Part shown: piece after piece, positions 15,902 to 25,319 of the stretch | How the letters are laid out: every line of letters starts with the position of its first letter | Position numbering within the stretch: position 1 is the first letter of the stretch | Source of the DNA: Fidelibacterota bacterium | Lineage (GTDB): Bacteria; Pseudomonadota; Alphaproteobacteria; Rhodospirillales; Rhodospirillaceae | NCBI GenBank assembly: GCA_947472795.1 | Contig: CANJBL010000020.1 | Span: 1 to 45,572 of the forward strand | Length of the DNA stretch: 45,572 nucleotides | Reading direction: 5' to 3' | Position numbers and translations under genes: made by a program | The notes under the pieces: model-generated | What the model was told of the DNA's origin: nothing | Seen by the model: only the letters and a program-made list of their open reading frames with translations | Databases searched by the model: none

Positions 15902-17842
15902 ATGATCCTTTTCATCCTGGCCTACCTTGGCGGTGTTCTCACAATCGTCAGCCCCTGCATTTTGCCGGTGTTGCCGTTCGTTTTTGCCCGTGCACAGACA
16001 CCCTTTCTGAAATCTGGGCTCCCCATGCTTGTTGGGATGGCCGCAACATTCGCCGGCGTCGCGACGCTGGCGGCTGTGGCCGGTGGATGGGCTGTCGCCG
16101 CCAATCAGTATGGCCGCTGGGTCGCCATCGTGCTGCTGGCGCTCTTTGGCATTGCCCTATTGTTTCCCGCAGTCGCAGACCGCCTGACCCGTCCGTTGGT
16201 GGCACTCGGCGGCCGTCTGTCGGAAACCGCTGAACAGAGTGCAGCCGAGCAGAAATCCGCGGTGGTGCCGTCTCTCCTGCTGGGGGTGGCCACGGGCCTG
16301 CTCTGGGCGCCGTGCGCAGGGCCCGTGCTGGGCTTGATTCTGACCGGCGCAGCTCTGAAAGGCGCCAGTGTCGGCACAACGCTGCTGCTGCTGGCGTATG
16401 CTCTCGGAGCAGCGACGTCTCTCGCGCTTGCGTTGCTGGTGGGCGGGCGTGTTTTCGCGGCTATGAAGCGTTCGCTGGGTGCCGGTGAATGGGTTCGGCG
16501 AGGTCTGGGTGTCGCGGTACTGGCAGCGGTGGTGGCCATAGCGCTCGGTCTGGATACGGGCTTCCTCAACCGCGTTTCGCTGGGAAGCACCACAGCGCTC
16601 GAGCAAAATCTGCTCGACACGTTTCAGAAGAATGCGCAGGTCGGAGATGCTGGCCAACCGTCCTCCGCGATTATGGATCCGGGCGGTGCGGGCACTGGCG
16701 GCATGATGATGTCCGGCAACAACGCGATGATGGCGGGAAATAGCGCCATGACGGGTGGCGCCATGACCGGCGGTGCCATGACCGGCGGTGCCATGACCGG
16801 CGGTGCCATGACCGGCGGTGCCATGACTGGCAACCCGGGCATGATGATGAAGGGCGGACCTGCCGCGTCTGCTGAGCCGCTGCAGGTGGAGGGTGACATG
16901 CCCTCTCTTGCGGGTGCCGTCGAATGGCTCAATTCCAAGCCGCTGACCAACGACGAGCTTAAGGGCAAGGTGGTCCTGATCGATTTCTGGACCTATTCCT
17001 GCATCAACTGTCTGCGTGCCATCCCTTACGTGCGCGCTTGGGCGGAGAAGTACAAGGATCAGGGTTTGGTTGTCATCGGTGTACACGCGCCTGAGTTTGC
17101 CTTTGAGAAAAGCATCGGCAACGTGAAGAGGGCGACAGCAGATCTGAAGATCACGTATCCCGTTGCGATCGACAATAATTATGCCATTTGGCGCGCCTTC
17201 AATAATCAGTATTGGCCAGCCCACTATTTCATCGATGCGCAAGGCAAAGTCCGTCACCATCACTTCGGCGAAGGCGACTACGACGGTAGTGAACGCGTCA
17301 TCCAACAGCTTCTCGCCGAGGCGGGCAAGAGCGCCGGCGCCGATCTCGTGGCGGTGAAAGCGACAGGCGCCGAAGCGGCCTCCCAGGAAAATGACGTGGG
17401 TTCGCCCGAGACATACGTCGGTTATGAGCGCGCCGAGAACTTCGTCTCGCCGGGCGGTCAGGTAAAAGATAAACCCACTACTTATGCGATGCTCGATCCG
17501 CGCACAAACGAATGGGGTTTGACCGGCGATTGGACGGTGACGGGCGAGCATGCCAATTTGAACAAACCCGGTGGCGGCATTTTCTATCGCTTCCATGCCC
17601 GCGATTTGCACCTGGTGTTGGGGCCTGGCCCCAATGGTAAACCCGTGCGCTTCCGTGTGCTCATCGATGGCAAGGCTCCCGGTAATAATCACGGGATGGA
17701 CACCGATGCAGGCGGCGTCGGAACGGTAACGGAAGAGCGGCTGTATCAGCTGATCCGTCAGCAAGGCGCCGTCGCCGATCATACGTTTGAGATACAATTC
17801 CTTGATCCAGGCGCGAGTGCTTACGCCTTCACCTTCGGCTGA
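15902..17842 (+). CDS. DipZ-like CcdA-thioredoxin fusion with Met-rich linker
   Basis: A 646-aa membrane protein. Residues 1-225 are a CcdA/DsbD-type electron-transfer domain with the two intramembrane cysteines C19 (SPCILPVLPF) and C138 (APCAGPVLG). Residues about 268-316 form a linker with 14 methionines in 49 residues, including six AMTG units. From about 320 a thioredoxin/TlpA-like domain follows with the redox pair C367/C370 (WTYSCINCLRAIPY). The C-terminal 130 residues resemble the beta-rich tail of mycobacterial DipZ. The protein should carry cytosolic thioredoxin electrons across the membrane to exported MsrB and MsrA, whose genes flank it. The methionine-rich linker sits outside the membrane beside the reductase and may be a sulfoxide sensor, oxidant sink or metal site; this is inference. 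Confidence 0.93.
   Translation: MILFILAYLGGVLTIVSPCILPVLPFVFARAQTPFLKSGLPMLVGMAATFAGVATLAAVAGGWAVAANQYGRWVAIVLLALFGIALLFPAVADRLTRPLVALGGRLSETAEQSAAEQKSAVVPSLLLGVATGLLWAPCAGPVLGLILTGAALKGASVGTTLLLLAYALGAATSLALALLVGGRVFAAMKRSLGAGEWVRRGLGVAVLAAVVAIALGLDTGFLNRVSLGSTTALEQNLLDTFQKNAQVGDAGQPSSAIMDPGGAGTGGMMMSGNNAMMAGNSAMTGGAMTGGAMTGGAMTGGAMTGGAMTGNPGMMMKGGPAASAEPLQVEGDMPSLAGAVEWLNSKPLTNDELKGKVVLIDFWTYSCINCLRAIPYVRAWAEKYKDQGLVVIGVHAPEFAFEKSIGNVKRATADLKITYPVAIDNNYAIWRAFNNQYWPAHYFIDAQGKVRHHHFGEGDYDGSERVIQQLLAEAGKSAGADLVAVKATGAEAASQENDVGSPETYVGYERAENFVSPGGQVKDKPTTYAMLDPRTNEWGLTGDWTVTGEHANLNKPGGGIFYRFHARDLHLVLGPGPNGKPVRFRVLIDGKAPGNNHGMDTDAGGVGTVTEERLYQLIRQQGAVADHTFEIQFLDPGASAYAFTFG
16745..16834 (+). repeat. 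Six tandem 15-bp units encoding AMTGG
   Basis: Six in-frame 15-base units. The four central ones are identical (GCCATGACCGGCGGT) and the outer two are slightly diverged. They encode residues 282-311 of the DipZ-like protein. Identity at third positions in the middle copies points to recent expansion, so copy number may vary between strains without changing the frame. Confidence 0.95.
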
Positions 17843-17853
17843 TGGAGAGAATC

Positions 17854-18591
17854 ATGCGCACCAATAAGTCCCTCCGCCAATTCGTCGCGCCCTTGGCGGT
17901 TTTTGCGACGCTTTTTGCTGGTACAGTCGGCGCGGCCTATCTCGCCGCGGCCGCGCCTATCGACGAGGCCTGGGTCGTTCCACCCGCGAAAGAAGACTTG
18001 GCTGCCGGCAGCTCTAAAATGGAAACGGCGGTGTTGGCGGGTGGCTGCTTCTGGGGCGTACAGGGCGTCTTCCAGCATGTGAAGGGCGTCACTGGCGCTG
18101 TTTCGGGTTATGCGGGCGGCGCTAAGAACACGGCCGAATACGAAGTCGTCGGCACTGGCCGCACGGGTCACGCAGAATCGGTGAAGATCACCTACGACCC
18201 GTCGAAGATCAGTTACGGAAAGATCCTCCAGATTTATTTCTCAGTGGCTCACGACGCCACTCAACTGAATCGGCAAGGTCCGGACACGGGAACGCAATAC
18301 CGTTCAGCGATTTTTCCGTTGAATGAAGATCAGGCGCGCGTGGCGAAGGCCTATATCGCGCAGATCAATCAGGCGCGTGTGTTGCAAGCGGCCATCGTGA
18401 CGAAGATCGAGCCTGAAAAGCAGTTCTACCCCGCCGAGGACTATCACCAGGATTTCCTGACGCGCAATCCGCGCTTTCCTTACATTGCCTACAATGATCT
18501 GCCGAAGATCGAGAATTTGAAGAAGATGTTCCCCGACGACTACCGCGCCGAGCCGGTATTGGTATTCACCGGCCCGCGCGTTCCGCAGTAG
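17854..18591 (+). CDS. msrA: Exported peptide-methionine (S)-S-oxide reductase
   Basis: A 245-aa MsrA that reduces methionine-S-sulfoxide. It has an N-terminal hydrophobic signal segment (about residues 8-34, ending LAAAAP) and should be periplasmic or membrane-anchored. The catalytic motif GGCFWG holds Cys65. SGYAGG, DPSKISYGKILQIYF, DTGTQYRSAIF and AEDYHQDFL are all present. The stop of the preceding gene overlaps an ATG at 17842, but GGAGAG just before the ATG at 17854 makes that the better start. It is the last gene of the msrB-dipZ-msrA operon. A short inverted repeat (GCGTCAG/CTGACGC, 18611-18635) without a T-run follows. Confidence 0.96.
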   Translation: MRTNKSLRQFVAPLAVFATLFAGTVGAAYLAAAAPIDEAWVVPPAKEDLAAGSSKMETAVLAGGCFWGVQGVFQHVKGVTGAVSGYAGGAKNTAEYEVVGTGRTGHAESVKITYDPSKISYGKILQIYFSVAHDATQLNRQGPDTGTQYRSAIFPLNEDQARVAKAYIAQINQARVLQAAIVTKIEPEKQFYPAEDYHQDFLTRNPRFPYIAYNDLPKIENLKKMFPDDYRAEPVLVFTGPRVPQ

Positions 18592-18613
18592 GTCGAAGGT
18601 CCGTCAGCAAGCG

Positions 18614-18805
18614 TCAGTCTGACATTTTCTGACGCGGGAAGGGCACGCGTTGCCGCCTGACGGAGATGCGTAAAGCACCATCTGCCTGTACCCAGGCCTT
18701 CACGGAAGGATGGGCAATGATAACCTGACGCCAGTGCTGGCTGGTCATCGGACTGAAGCATGCTTCAATGTCTTCGTGCGGGCTGTCGCCCGGCCAATTG
18801 TTCAT
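18614..18805 (-). CDS. Small hypothetical protein
   Basis: A 63-aa open frame (MNNWPGDSPHEDIEACFSPM..., basic C-terminus with RISVRRQRVPFPRQKMSD) that I do not recognise. It could also begin at a TTG at 18817, which overlaps the stop of the upstream small gene and would give translational coupling. The ribosome site for the ATG is poor. There is no signal peptide or membrane segment. It may be a real second gene of a two-gene unit, or chance; support is moderate at best. Confidence 0.4.
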   Translation of the reverse strand: MNNWPGDSPHEDIEACFSPMTSQHWRQVIIAHPSVKAWVQADGALRISVRRQRVPFPRQKMSD

Positions 18806-18813
18806 GAGGAGAC

Positions 18814-19017
18814 TCAACGTGCCGCGGCAGCATAGTTGCAGGTGGGTGGGCTAAGCTTATTGGCTACCCGCAGCCATACAGCGCCGTGCTTCCAAGCGGC
18901 GGCACGCAAATGCTCTTTGGCGGTCGCGATGGCAACATCCAAAGCCCTGGTCCCGTGGGTGCGGCACAGTTCTTCGGCGAGGGCGTTGATATCGGTGCAG
19001 TACTGAGGGTCGGCCAT
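18814..19017 (-). CDS. Small hypothetical protein
   Basis: A 67-aa protein beginning MADPQYCTDINALAEELC, then a helical stretch RALDVAIATAKEHLRAAAWK and VWLRVANKL. GGAG sits ten bases before the ATG. The alanine-rich helix looks like a genuine small soluble protein, but no function can be named. It is divergent from the PAS-GGDEF gene across a 266-bp gap. Its stop overlaps a possible start of the next small frame. Confidence 0.6.
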   Translation of the reverse strand: MADPQYCTDINALAEELCRTHGTRALDVAIATAKEHLRAAAWKHGAVWLRVANKLSPPTCNYAAAAR

Positions 19018-19283
19018 AGCGGTTTCTCCGTTCTGATGTCCCAGCAGGCGTTATTACTATAGACTCGAAACCATAGGCCGAAAAGGCGAAACAGGAATGA
19101 GCAGGTGAGGTTTGCGCGGGGTACGAGGCCAAACGCATGCGCTGGATCCAGCCATGCGCAATGCATATCCGCCCCTAGGTTTTTTCTAAGTCCCTGTATA
19201 AGACGCCAAAATGGCAGGTAAGACCTTGTCAACCCAGGGTTAATTTACTGTATGGGTGACAAGGAAAAAACGGCGAACAGGGT
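19018..19283. other. Divergent promoter region
   Basis: A gap of 266 bp between a minus-strand small gene and the plus-strand PAS-GGDEF gene. It must hold promoters for both, but no clear consensus box, repeat or RNA was recognised. Confidence 0.35.
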
Positions 19284-21002
19284 ATGCCGGGAAAAAAGAA
19301 AGCTGGGGCGAAGAGAACCGCCAAGCCGAAGGTGCTCTGGTCGGCAAGCCTGCTTGCCGAAGTTTCCGAGTCGCTGATCTGTGATTGCATTGGCGGCACT
19401 ATCGCTGCCATCAACCCTGCCGGCCGCGCTCTGCTCGCCTATAACGGCAAGACCTCCCCGATTGGTCGCAGCACCACCGACTATTTCGAGCAGACCAATG
19501 GCAAGCCTATCAAGAACCTCGTGCCCTTCAGCAAGGGAAGCCAACCGAAGTCTCTTGCTCTCATCGATCAGAAGGGGCGCCGCACACCAGTCGCGGTCAC
19601 TGTAAAGGCGCTCGGCGGAAGCGGAGCCAAAGCTCAACTCCTCGTCGTAGCGTGTCCAGCGGTTTCCAAAACCCCTTCCAAGGCCAAAACAGCGGCCAAA
19701 GCCGGTAGCGATATCGCCCTCTCCAATTTCATGGCGCAGATCCTAAGCGCGGCGTCGAACGGCATCATCGCGTTAGACGAGAAAGGCGTGGTCACGCTCG
19801 CCAATCCGGCGGCAGCAGACTTACTCAATCGCGACACCAGCGCTATGCGCGGCATGCCTGTGGAGCGCGTGTTTGTTTATGGCAGCGGACATAACAATGC
19901 CGGAACACCGGTGCCCATCAAGGCACAGATGAGGGATAGCGCCTATCATATCGATCACGATGTGCACCTTGCCCGCAGCGACGGCGAAAGCTTCGAGGCC
20001 GCCTATGCCATCGTGCCTGTCACCGAGCAACGCCGTATGGTGGGCCATGTCATCACGTTCCGCGACATCACGGCCCGGCGCCGTTCGGAAGCGGAAATGC
20101 GGTTGGCCGCGGTTGTGTTCGACCACAGCCCAGAGGGCGTTATCATTGCCGATGCCAAAGGCCGCATTACACGCGTCAATCCGGCTTACCGGCGAATCTC
20201 CGGCAGCGAGAATATCAATCTTGTGGGCAAGCAGCTTTCCGAGGTTCTCTTCGGTGAAAGCAAAAGCGCCAACAGCATTCTCGACATGCTTGAGGATAGC
20301 GATCAGACCCAATGGGAGCAGTGGTGCAAGACTGACGCAGGTCGCCGCTACGCCGCACGCATTTCCGTATCGGTCGTTCGCGACCATGCGAGTGCTGTGC
20401 AGCAATACGTCGCTATCATCGCCGACGTGACGCGCCGCAAGCTAGACGAAGAGAAGATCATTTATCAGGCCAACTACGACCAGCTTACAAGTTTGCCGAA
20501 CCGCACGCTGTTCATGGACCGCCTGACCCGCCTGGTGCTCGAAAGCCGCCGTGCCAAGACCTCGGTGGGTTTGATGTTCATTGATCTCGACGGCTTCAAA
20601 GCCATCAACGATACATTTGGCCACGATGCCGGCGACGAGCTCTTGAAATCCACCGCGCGGCGCCTCGAAAAAAGCGTACGCGAAGCCGATACGGTGGCGC
20701 GTCTCGGCGGCGATGAATTCACGGTGATCATGCCCCTCATCGATAACTTCGAAGCGGCGGGCTTCGTCGCGGCGCGTATCATCAAATACCTTACGGAGCC
20801 CTTTGATCTTGGCGGGCGTGAGGGCAGAGTTTCGGCGTCTATCGGCATTTCGCTGCTGCCGGCACAAGCCTCGACGGCCGCTGAACTGCTGCACAATGCC
20901 GACGTCGCCATGTACCACGCCAAGCACCAGGGCAAAGCCAACTACCAGTTCTTCCGACCTGAACTGGAGGCCACGGTGAAGGTCAAAGATCGCGAGATTT
21001 AG
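19284..21002 (+). CDS. PAS-domain diguanylate cyclase
   Basis: A 572-aa soluble protein with a basic N-terminus, three PAS-like sensory regions (about 20-125, 145-268 and 275-390; the latter two end in the usual FRDITARRRSEAEMR and IADVTRRKLDEE), and a GGDEF domain (about 400-560). The catalytic site is canonical: D-L-D metal ligands in LMFIDLDGFKAINDTFGHDAGD and RLGGDEF (motif at 475-479). The I-site RxxD is present as READ (466-469), so feedback inhibition by c-di-GMP is expected. No EAL domain is attached. It is monocistronic. It is the only one of the three GGDEF proteins here with all catalytic residues. Confidence 0.93.
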   Translation: MPGKKKAGAKRTAKPKVLWSASLLAEVSESLICDCIGGTIAAINPAGRALLAYNGKTSPIGRSTTDYFEQTNGKPIKNLVPFSKGSQPKSLALIDQKGRRTPVAVTVKALGGSGAKAQLLVVACPAVSKTPSKAKTAAKAGSDIALSNFMAQILSAASNGIIALDEKGVVTLANPAAADLLNRDTSAMRGMPVERVFVYGSGHNNAGTPVPIKAQMRDSAYHIDHDVHLARSDGESFEAAYAIVPVTEQRRMVGHVITFRDITARRRSEAEMRLAAVVFDHSPEGVIIADAKGRITRVNPAYRRISGSENINLVGKQLSEVLFGESKSANSILDMLEDSDQTQWEQWCKTDAGRRYAARISVSVVRDHASAVQQYVAIIADVTRRKLDEEKIIYQANYDQLTSLPNRTLFMDRLTRLVLESRRAKTSVGLMFIDLDGFKAINDTFGHDAGDELLKSTARRLEKSVREADTVARLGGDEFTVIMPLIDNFEAAGFVAARIIKYLTEPFDLGGREGRVSASIGISLLPAQASTAAELLHNADVAMYHAKHQGKANYQFFRPELEATVKVKDREI

Positions 21003-21153
21003 TGGTTTTCCGGGCGGCCTTGCCGTGGGCTATTAGCCCTTGCAATCTGCTTTCTCGTCGTCCACAAGCATCACATCGCTGGGGCCGTTCGATGGACTGG
21101 GCTGTGCCGCGCGGCCTTCCTTAATTCATTGATATAACGTGTGAAATTTCACT

Positions 21154-23178
21154 ATGGGTAATGCTGCTGTTGCCGGGGCCGTCTCCATTGATACCAAGGG
21201 AGTCGCTGCCAATTCCGCTGAACATAACGCGCTCGCCAATGCCATCCGCTTCCTCTCGGCGGATGCGGTACAGAAAGCCAACTCGGGTCACCCCGGCATG
21301 CCTATGGGCATGGCCGACGTGGCGACGGTTCTGTTCACGCGCTTTTTGAAGTTCGACGCCGCGCAGCCCAAGTGGGCGGACCGCGACCGCTTCATCCTGT
21401 CTGCCGGCCATGGCTCCATGTTGCTCTACAGCGTGATGTACCTGCTCGGTTACACCGACATGACCATTGAGCAGATCAAGAACTTCCGCCAGTTGGGCGC
21501 TATCACGGCGGGTCATCCTGAATACGGCCACGTGAGCGCGGCTGAAACCACCACTGGGCCCTTGGGCCAAGGCATCGCTAACGCTGTAGGCATGGCGCTG
21601 GCCGAACGCATGCTGGCCGCGCGCTTTGGTGACGGCGTGGTGAACCACACCACCTACGTTATCGCCGGCGACGGTTGCCTCATGGAAGGCATCAGCCATG
21701 AAGCCATTTCGCTGGCGGGCCACTTGAAACTCTCGAAGCTCATCGTGCTGTGGGACGACAACAAAATCAGCATCGACGGGCCCACCGATCTCACCGTCTC
21801 CGACGATCAACGTAAGCGTTTCGAAGCCTCGGGTTGGAACACCTGGAGCGTGGACGGTCACAACGCGGACGAGATCGCTGCCGCCATTGCCGCCGCGCAG
21901 AAAAGCGACAAGCCCGCGTTGATCGCATGCCGCACGCTGATCGGTTACGGCGCGCCGACACTGGCGGGTACCTCGAAGACGCACGGCTCGCCGCTGGGTG
22001 CTGCTGAAATCGCAGGTGCGCGCGATGCGCTGGGCTGGCCACACGAAGCCTTCACTGTGCCCGATGCGGTGCTGAAGTCCTGGCGCGCCGCTGGTGCGCG
22101 CGGTGTTGAAGCGCGCAAAGCCTGGGAAGGCCGCCTCGACGCGCTGAGCAACAAAGCCGAGTTCAAGCGCACCACCAAAGGCGAACTGCCTCTTGGTTGG
22201 GAGCAAGCCATTCTCGCGCTGAAGAAGAAAACCAGCGCCGAGCTGCCGAAGGTCGCCACACGTCAATCGTCCGAGACGACCTTGAATGCGCTGGCCGGTG
22301 TGATCCCGGAAATGATCGGCGGCTCCGCCGACCTCACGGGCTCCAATAATACCAAGGCCGGCGTCATGGCTCCGGTGAAGCCGGGCGATTATTCTGGCCG
22401 CTATGTGTTCTACGGCGTGCGCGAGCACGGCATGGCCGCGGCCATGAACGGCATGGCGCTGCACGGTGGGTTCATTCCCTACGGCGGCACCTTCCTGGTG
22501 TTCACCGATTACTGTCGCCCGTCCATTCGCCTCTCGGCGCTCATGGGCCAGCGCGTTGTCTATGTCATGACGCATGATTCGATTGGCTTGGGCGAAGATG
22601 GCCCAACGCATCAGCCGGTGGAACATCTGGCCGCTTTGCGCGCCATTCCCAATCTCTATGTCATGCGCCCTTGCGACACGGTAGAAACCGCCGAGTGCTG
22701 GCAGGTTGCGTTGAATGCGACAAAAACGCCGAGCGTGCTTGCGCTGACGCGTCAGGCCTTGCCGACACTGCGCGCGACCCACACCGACGACAATCTCTCG
22801 GCCAAGGGCGGTTACGTGCTGGCCGAAGCAGAAGGAAAGCGCCAGGCGACCATCATTGCTACCGGCTCGGAAGTTTCGCTGGCTATGGATGCGCGCGCCA
22901 AGTTGAAAGCCGAAGGTATCAACGCCGCCGTTGTGTCGCTGCCGTGCTGGGAATTGTTCGATGCGCAGTCCGCCGCCTACCGCGCGCAAGTGTTAGGCGA
23001 TGGCCCCCGCGTGGCTGTTGAGGCCGCCAGCACCTTCGCCTGGGATAGGTACGTGGGCGAGAAGGGCGCTGTGGTCGGCATGACAACGTTCGGAGCCTCC
23101 GCGCCCGCACCCGATCTCTACAAGCACTTCGGCATCACGGCCGACGCCGTGGTCAGCGCCGTGAAGGCGCGCATCTAA
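21154..23178 (+). CDS. tkt: Transketolase
   Basis: A 674-aa thiamine-diphosphate enzyme of the pentose phosphate pathway, normal in length for bacterial transketolase. Motifs: [16 protein letters not shown] near the N-terminus, thiamine-binding [13 protein letters not shown] followed by [10 protein letters not shown], then [17 protein letters not shown] and [15 protein letters not shown] in the pyrimidine domain, and [19 protein letters not shown]. It starts a three-gene unit; the epimerase gene follows after 5 bp, so the two non-oxidative pentose pathway enzymes are made together. Confidence 0.97.
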   Translation: MGNAAVAGAVSIDTKGVAANSAEHNALANAIRFLSADAVQKANSGHPGMPMGMADVATVLFTRFLKFDAAQPKWADRDRFILSAGHGSMLLYSVMYLLGYTDMTIEQIKNFRQLGAITAGHPEYGHVSAAETTTGPLGQGIANAVGMALAERMLAARFGDGVVNHTTYVIAGDGCLMEGISHEAISLAGHLKLSKLIVLWDDNKISIDGPTDLTVSDDQRKRFEASGWNTWSVDGHNADEIAAAIAAAQKSDKPALIACRTLIGYGAPTLAGTSKTHGSPLGAAEIAGARDALGWPHEAFTVPDAVLKSWRAAGARGVEARKAWEGRLDALSNKAEFKRTTKGELPLGWEQAILALKKKTSAELPKVATRQSSETTLNALAGVIPEMIGGSADLTGSNNTKAGVMAPVKPGDYSGRYVFYGVREHGMAAAMNGMALHGGFIPYGGTFLVFTDYCRPSIRLSALMGQRVVYVMTHDSIGLGEDGPTHQPVEHLAALRAIPNLYVMRPCDTVETAECWQVALNATKTPSVLALTRQALPTLRATHTDDNLSAKGGYVLAEAEGKRQATIIATGSEVSLAMDARAKLKAEGINAAVVSLPCWELFDAQSAAYRAQVLGDGPRVAVEAASTFAWDRYVGEKGAVVGMTTFGASAPAPDLYKHFGITADAVVSAVKARI

Positions 23179-23183
23179 GGACA

Positions 23184-23831
23184 ATGCATATGGCCGTGAA
23201 AATCGCCCCCAGCATCCTCTCCGCCGACTTCGCCAAGTTGGGGGATGAAGTGCGGGCGATTGACGCCGCCGGCGCCGACTACATCCACGTCGATGTGATG
23301 GACGGTCACTTCGTGCCCAACCTCACCATTGGCCCCTTGGTGGTGAAGGCTTTGCGTCCACACACCAAGAAAGTGCTCGACGTGCATTTGATGATCCAAC
23401 CCGTGGACCCATACATTGCCGCTTTCGCCGAGGCGGGTTCCGACATCATCACCGTGCATGCCGAAGCCGGCCCACACCTCGACCGTTCGCTGCAAGTCAT
23501 CAAGGGGCTAGGCAAGAAGGCCGGCGTGTCCTTGAACCCCGGCACGCCCGAAAGCGTTATCCAGTACGTGCTGGATAAACTCGATCTCATTCTGGTGATG
23601 AGCGTGAATCCCGGCTTCGGCGGACAGAGCTTCATCAAGAGCCAGATCGACAAGATCGCGCGCATCAAACAGATGATCGGTGCCCGTGCCATCGAACTGG
23701 AAGTGGATGGCGGCATCAATGCCGAGACCGCGAAGCAATGCATCGCTGCCGGCGCCAATGTGCTTGTGGCCGGAACAGCCGTGTTCGGAACGTCCGACTA
23801 CGCCGGAAACATCGCTAAGCTCAGGGCATGA
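23184..23831 (+). CDS. rpe: Ribulose-phosphate 3-epimerase
   Basis: A 215-aa TIM-barrel enzyme that interconverts ribulose 5-phosphate and xylulose 5-phosphate, feeding transketolase. Signature pieces: [32 protein letters not shown] with metal and catalytic residues, [29 protein letters not shown] and the phosphate-binding [13 protein letters not shown]. An ATG at 23190 (MAVKIAPS) is an equally good start. Its stop overlaps the ATG of selO by four bases, so the downstream gene is translationally coupled. Confidence 0.97.
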   Translation: MHMAVKIAPSILSADFAKLGDEVRAIDAAGADYIHVDVMDGHFVPNLTIGPLVVKALRPHTKKVLDVHLMIQPVDPYIAAFAEAGSDIITVHAEAGPHLDRSLQVIKGLGKKAGVSLNPGTPESVIQYVLDKLDLILVMSVNPGFGGQSFIKSQIDKIARIKQMIGARAIELEVDGGINAETAKQCIAAGANVLVAGTAVFGTSDYAGNIAKLRA

Positions 23832-25315
23832 GCCTCAGCGGCGAAACACCACTCTTTCCTTTCATCAACGCCTACGCCCGGCTGCCCGAGCATTTCTTCG
23901 CGCGGCTCGCGCCGACGCCGGTGGTCAATCCGCGCCTCATCAAAGTGAACGACGCGCTGGCACGTTTCCTGGGCATTGATCCGGCGCAACTTGCCACACC
24001 GGAAGGTGTTGCGGTGTTGGCGGGCAATAATGTGCCCGAAGGTGCAGAGCCTCTCTCTATCGCCTATGCCGGCCATCAATTCGGTGGCTTTGTGCCGCAG
24101 CTGGGGGATGGGCGGGCAATCCTGCTGGGTGAAGTCATTGGTCGCGATGGCCATCCCTACGACGTTCAATTGAAAGGCTCGGGGCCCACACCCTTCTCGC
24201 GCCGCGGCGACGGGCGTGCGGCTCTGGGACCTGTGCTGCGCGAATACATCGTCAGCGAAGCCATGGCAGCCTTAGGCGTGCCTACAACCCGCTCGCTCGC
24301 AGCGGTGACGACCGGGGAATGGGTTTACCGCGAGGGAGCCTTGCCGGGTGCGGTGCTGACGCGCGTGGCATCGAGCCATGTGCGTGTGGGTACATTCCAG
24401 TTCTTCGCCGCGCGTCGTGATACCGATGGCGTGCGCACGCTGGCCGACTACGTCATCGCCCGCCACTATCCCGCCGCCCGCGAGGCGCCCAACCCTTACC
24501 GCGCGCTACTGGACGGCGTGGTCGCGCGGCAGGCCACTCTCATCGCCCATTGGATGATGATTGGTTTTATTCATGGTGTGATGAACACCGACAACACGTC
24601 CATCTCGGGTGAAACCATAGATTATGGTCCGTGCGCTTTCATGGACACCTATCATCCCGAGACGGTTTACAGCTCCATAGATGCGCGCGGCCGCTATGCT
24701 TTCGTCAACCAGCCAGCCATTGCGCACTGGAATCTGACGCGCCTGGCCGAATGTCTTCTGCCTCTTCTGGGCGCAAGCGACGAGGCACGCCTAGCGCAAG
24801 CAAACGAGGCTCTCGCGGCTTTCGCCGGCGCATTTGAGACGGCTTCTGCCGCTGGGCTGCGCCGGAAAGTTGGCCTGAATACCGCCCAGGACGGTGACGC
24901 TGGGTTGGTTTACGACTTGCTGGAACGTATGGACGCCAACAATGCCGATTTCACGCTGACCTTTCGCGCGCTATGCGACACTGCCTCCGATCCGACAAAA
25001 GACGCCGATGTGGCAAAGTTGTTCGATACACCAGCCGCATTCGCGGAGTGGGCGGTGCTCTGGCGCGAGCGCCTCGCGGCCGAAAACGGCGATGCCATAG
25101 CGCGCCGGGACGCCATGCGCGCGGCCAATCCCGCCGTCATTCCGCGCAATCATCTGATTGAGGAAGCGATCGCCGCGGCGGTCGCTTCCAACGATTTCAC
25201 ACTCTTCGAGAAATTGAATGCTGTGTTGGAGCGGCCCTTTGAGGATCAGGCTGCTCCCTACACGAGCCCGCCATTGCCGCATCAAGTGGTAGCGGCGACT
25301 TTCTGCGGTACCTAG
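23828..25315 (+). CDS. selO: SelO family protein adenylyltransferase (YdiU)
   Basis: A 495-aa pseudokinase-fold enzyme. SelO proteins transfer AMP from ATP to hydroxyl side chains of proteins and are linked to redox stress. Recognisable pieces: [37 protein letters not shown] (with the nucleotide-binding Lys/Arg), [20 protein letters not shown], and the metal/active-site region [21 protein letters not shown]. Bacterial relatives often end in a conserved Cys; here the C-terminus is VVAATFCGT, with a Cys three residues from the end. It overlaps rpe by ATGA, so it is coupled to pentose phosphate enzymes. Convergent with the next gene, 4 bp away. Confidence 0.95.
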   Translation: MSLSGETPLFPFINAYARLPEHFFARLAPTPVVNPRLIKVNDALARFLGIDPAQLATPEGVAVLAGNNVPEGAEPLSIAYAGHQFGGFVPQLGDGRAILLGEVIGRDGHPYDVQLKGSGPTPFSRRGDGRAALGPVLREYIVSEAMAALGVPTTRSLAAVTTGEWVYREGALPGAVLTRVASSHVRVGTFQFFAARRDTDGVRTLADYVIARHYPAAREAPNPYRALLDGVVARQATLIAHWMMIGFIHGVMNTDNTSISGETIDYGPCAFMDTYHPETVYSSIDARGRYAFVNQPAIAHWNLTRLAECLLPLLGASDEARLAQANEALAAFAGAFETASAAGLRRKVGLNTAQDGDAGLVYDLLERMDANNADFTLTFRALCDTASDPTKDADVAKLFDTPAAFAEWAVLWRERLAAENGDAIARRDAMRAANPAVIPRNHLIEEAIAAAVASNDFTLFEKLNAVLERPFEDQAAPYTSPPLPHQVVAATFCGT

Positions 25316-25319
25316 CGCT

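Noticed and set aside
16745-16834. Regular repeat array that could suggest CRISPR
   Set aside because: Units are 15 bp, directly adjacent without spacers and in frame with the coding sequence.
16157-17797. Long open frame antisense to the DipZ-like gene (546 codons)
   Set aside because: It mirrors the codon bias of a well-recognised gene on the other strand; repetitive GHGTA is the shadow of the AMTGG array.
21121-22989. Long open frame antisense to transketolase (622 codons)
   Set aside because: The sense strand encodes a full-length transketolase; the antisense product has no recognisable family.
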